Of a DNA stretch of 10,155 bases, positions 7,849 through 10,155 are shown piece by piece. Every line of letters starts with the position of its first letter. Within the stretch, counting starts at the first letter, position 1. The stretch covers positions 1-10,155 of the forward strand of contig SIAG01000123.1 of the NCBI GenBank assembly GCA_009691925.1, read 5' to 3'. Source of the DNA: Planctomycetaceae bacterium (GTDB lineage Bacteria; Planctomycetota; Planctomycetia; Pirellulales; UBA1268). The translations under genes and the position numbers were made by a program. The notes below the pieces were generated by a model. It saw only the letters and a program-made list of their open reading frames with translations. It ran no database searches and was not told the DNA's origin.

Positions 7849-9681
7849 ATGCGCCTGCTGCACTACCTCGAGATCGAAAACTTCAAGCGATTCGGCGAAA
7901 AACAGCGTATTGAGCTGGACCACCCCGCCGTGCTGATCGGCCCGAACAACTGCGGCAAGACCAGCGCCATCCAGGCGTTAGCGCTGTGGTCGCAGGCCTT
8001 GCGCACCTGGTACGACGTGCGCCAGGATTCTTCCGCCAAGGAACGCACAGCCACCGCCCTCAACCGGCTCAACATCGTTGCCGTGCCCGTTACGCGCACC
8101 CGGTTCTTCTGGCACAACACCCGGGTACGAAAGGGCACCAAGGATATCCACATCACGATCACGGTTGGTGTGGAGTTCAATGGGGCGATCCGCGCGGTGC
8201 CGATCCGCTTTCGCAGCCAAGGAGACGAGCTCGTCTACTGCACGCCCGATGAAGCAGTGCTGAGCGACCTGCCACTGATTGCTCACGCCGCAGGTTTGGG
8301 GGTGGAATTGCTGTACCCGATGTCGGGACTGGAGACTGAGGAGAAAATCCTAAAACCTGGCGCTGTGGATGTGTTGCTCGGCCAAGGACAGACAGCGCAG
8401 GTGCTACGCAACCTCTGCCTCATGGTCCTTAGTCAGTCCCGCGAAGACTGGCAACGAGTCACCAGTCTGTTGCAGCGCCTATTTAACGTGGAGCTGACGG
8501 AACCGCTGGAAACCACACGCGGCAGCATTGAGCTGCTGTACCGCCAGCCGGGGGTGAAAGAGCTTCTGGATGTCGCGTCGTCGGGGCGGGGTTTTCAGCA
8601 GATGCTGCTGATCTTCGCCTACCTCTACTCGCACAAGCGGAGCGTGCTGCTTGTGGACGAACCTGACGCGCACCTGGAAATCTTAAGGCAGAAGCAGGTG
8701 TATGTCCTTCTACGGGACATCGCCAGTGAGAACGGCTCGCAAGTTGTCATGGTGACCCACTCCGAGGTGATCCTCGATGAGGCGTTGGACACCAATCTCA
8801 CGCTGCTGCTGGAAGGGCGGGCCGACGATCTGGCGAAAAAGCATGATATCCGCAACAGCCTCAAGCATTTCGGTGCTGACAATTACGTAAAAGCACGAGA
8901 GCGGGGTTACGTGCTGTACGTCGAAGGAGGAACCGACCTCGACATACTCCGCGCACTGGCCACGCAGATGAAGCACCCGGTCACAGAAGTGTGGGATGAG
9001 CAAGTGAACAGCTTCTATGTTCAGAACAATTATCCAATCCAGGACGTCGATGCCGAGCTTGAGCGGGTGGAAGGCGGCTTTGGTATGACGCCCCAGCAGC
9101 ATTTCAACGGCCTACGCCACTTGCTTCCCAGCCTGCAGGGCTTGGCGATACTCGATAACGATGGCCAGAACCGCCAGGACGGCGAACAAGGCCTGCTGAA
9201 GATACGCTACTGGCGGAGGTACGAAGTGGAGAACTACTGCATCACACCGGAGGTTTTGCGCACCTATTGTTACCGACAGTACCCAGCCGACGATCTGTTC
9301 ACGCAGGTGGCTCGTGTCTCGGTCGACGAAGCTCTGGCGGAAACCCTCAAGGACCTTGTTTTCGATGGTGACCAAGCAAACTACGACACATGGCGCGGAT
9401 CACCCGCAGATGCGGCTAGACTCATCTGGGAGGCCCAGACTGAGCGTCGCAAGCTAAGTTCCACGGCTGAGGAATTCTTCCGCCGACTCGCGCACAACCT
9501 GGGCGGGGGCATGCTGCTCAAAAAGGGAGAGTTGCACCGCCTGGTTCCGTATGCCGTCCTCACGCCGGCAGCCGAGAGCGAAGTACGCACAAAGCTCGGC
9601 ATGCTGCAGAAGCTATTCGAGCAGGCACGGCGGCACGGCGAGACTGTCACTTCTGTTGGCGACCATGAGGACGGCGAGTGA
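7849..9681 (+). CDS. AAA/ABC-type ATPase fused to OLD-like TOPRIM nuclease domain (putative defence nuclease)
   Basis: This 610-residue protein opens like SMC/RecF/OLD ATPases: LEIENFKRFG, Walker A GPNNCGKTS (31-39), an ABC signature-like SSGRGFQQ (244-251), Walker B VLLVDEPDAH (266-275) and a His switch MVTHS (His304). The C-terminal part from about residue 350 carries TOPRIM-type acidic motifs: YVEGGTD (Glu359), ILDNDG (Asp436, Asp438) and WRRYEVENY (Glu459, Glu461), the last typical of OLD/DUF4435-like nucleases. The family couples ATP binding to DNA or RNA cleavage, and known members (P2 OLD, Gabija GajA, PARIS AriA/AriB) act against phages. The length is close to that of GajA and P2 OLD. 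No UvrD-like GajB or other partner follows; a transposase remnant starts right after the stop. Codon choice is clearly less GC-biased than in the genes upstream (TTA, CTA, AAA and ATA codons occur), suggesting acquisition by transfer. The domain call is strong; the defence role is inferred. Confidence 0.82.
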   Translation: MRLLHYLEIENFKRFGEKQRIELDHPAVLIGPNNCGKTSAIQALALWSQALRTWYDVRQDSSAKERTATALNRLNIVAVPVTRTRFFWHNTRVRKGTKDIHITITVGVEFNGAIRAVPIRFRSQGDELVYCTPDEAVLSDLPLIAHAAGLGVELLYPMSGLETEEKILKPGAVDVLLGQGQTAQVLRNLCLMVLSQSREDWQRVTSLLQRLFNVELTEPLETTRGSIELLYRQPGVKELLDVASSGRGFQQMLLIFAYLYSHKRSVLLVDEPDAHLEILRQKQVYVLLRDIASENGSQVVMVTHSEVILDEALDTNLTLLLEGRADDLAKKHDIRNSLKHFGADNYVKARERGYVLYVEGGTDLDILRALATQMKHPVTEVWDEQVNSFYVQNNYPIQDVDAELERVEGGFGMTPQQHFNGLRHLLPSLQGLAILDNDGQNRQDGEQGLLKIRYWRRYEVENYCITPEVLRTYCYRQYPADDLFTQVARVSVDEALAETLKDLVFDGDQANYDTWRGSPADAARLIWEAQTERRKLSSTAEEFFRRLAHNLGGGMLLKKGELHRLVPYAVLTPAAESEVRTKLGMLQKLFEQARRHGETVTSVGDHEDGE

Positions 9682-9682
9682 T

Positions 9683-10155
9683 GGCTTGAGATTTCGAGCC
9701 GATGAGAAGCCCGGCTCAAGGCCGCCCGGCAGGCCGTCATGACTGGGGTGCCGTGGCAGCGGTGCCAATTTCATACGACCCAAAACGCCCTGACGCACGT
9801 GCCCAAGATGGCCAGGCGCTCGGAAGTGGCCCGCGACCTCCGTCGCGTCTGCGACGCCGACGAGCCTGCCGAGGCCGAGCGGCGACTGAAGGACGTCGTC
9901 GATCGCTACCAAAAGACCGCCCCGCAACTCGCAGCCTGCCTCGAGGCCCCCTCCCAGAAGCGCTGACCGTGCTCCCGATCCCTGCCGCTCACCGGCGGCG
10001 GCTCCGCACCACCAACAGCCTCGGGCGGCTCAACCAAGAGATCAAGCGAAGCACCCGCGTCGCAACGCTCTTGCCAAACGAGGCCTCCCTCCTCCGGCTC
10101 GCCTCCGCTGGCCTCGCGGAGATCAGCGACGACTGGGAAACCGAACGGGCCTACC
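9683..10155 (+). pseudogene. IS256-family (mutator-type) transposase remnant, C-terminal half, frameshifted
   Basis: Three reading frames in succession encode one transposase: GLRFRADEKPG (about 9683-9714), then LKAARQAV plus GVPWQRCQFHTTQNALTHVP and AEAERRLKDVVDRYQKTAPQLAACLE (9715 to about 9950), then EALTVLPIPAAHRRRLRTTN and LNQEIKRSTRVATLLPNEAS (9957 to the window edge). GVPWQRCQFH and the RRLRTTN...LN block are hallmarks of IS256 transposases. One missing base near 9713 and one missing C near 9955 explain both frame changes; restoring the second would read EAPSPEALT, matching the family. The catalytic Glu expected in TTNxxER is Gly (GGG at 10023-10025). The N-terminal half is absent because the ATPase ends at 9681. 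The gene cannot make active transposase. The right end and any terminal inverted repeat lie outside the window. Confidence 0.88.

Noticed and set aside
7849..9681. Gabija GajA or a complete PARIS system
   Set aside because: No GajB-like helicase or separate AriB gene is visible, and subfamily assignment needs a profile search. Only the broader OLD-like call is supportable.
9739..9966. A separate small gene of 75 codons starting at ATG 9739
   Set aside because: Its translation is the middle of an IS256 transposase, with homology continuing on both sides in other frames, so it is part of a pseudogene.
1..10155. CRISPR arrays, tRNA or rRNA genes
   Set aside because: No regularly spaced repeats and no tRNA- or rRNA-like sequence were seen on either strand.

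Overview
The window reads as chromosomal DNA of a high-GC planctomycete, probably of the Pirellulales/Planctomycetaceae type. The main evidence is a PSD1-family protein (DUF1553) directly followed by a DUF1501 protein, a pair that is hugely expanded in planctomycetes and rare elsewhere. A DUF1080 protein and a GYF_2-RDD membrane protein, both also common in this phylum, support the assignment. Most genes are strongly GC-rich at third codon positions.

Layout. (1) 1-3112, plus strand: the C-terminal part of a PSD1/DUF1553 protein that enters from the left edge, then a Tat-exported DUF1501 protein starting 4 bases after its stop. They form a two-gene operon of presumed envelope or polysaccharide-related function. 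(2) 3135-5392, minus strand: a GYF_2-RDD membrane protein and a secreted alpha/beta-hydrolase whose start overlaps its stop (ATGA). A reasonable sigma70-like promoter lies upstream at 5442-5470. This operon converges on DUF1501, leaving only 22 bases between the two. (3) 5547-7816, plus strand: a secreted DUF1080 (3-keto-disaccharide hydrolase-like) protein and, 5 bases later, a class I-type CPD photolyase with an intact tryptophan triad. (4) 7849-9681, plus strand: a 610-residue SMC/ABC-type ATPase fused to an OLD-like TOPRIM nuclease domain, resembling phage-defence nucleases. Its codon use is visibly less GC-biased than its neighbours'. (5) 9683-10155, plus strand: the decayed C-terminal half of an IS256-family transposase, with two apparent one-base deletions and loss of the catalytic glutamate. 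It abuts the ATPase stop and runs off the right edge.

Regions 1-3 look like ordinary planctomycete chromosome. Regions 4-5 form the accessory part: a probable horizontally acquired defence-type gene next to an insertion-sequence remnant. I see no RNA genes, CRISPR arrays or complete mobile elements. No stretch longer than about 155 bases lacks a gene.
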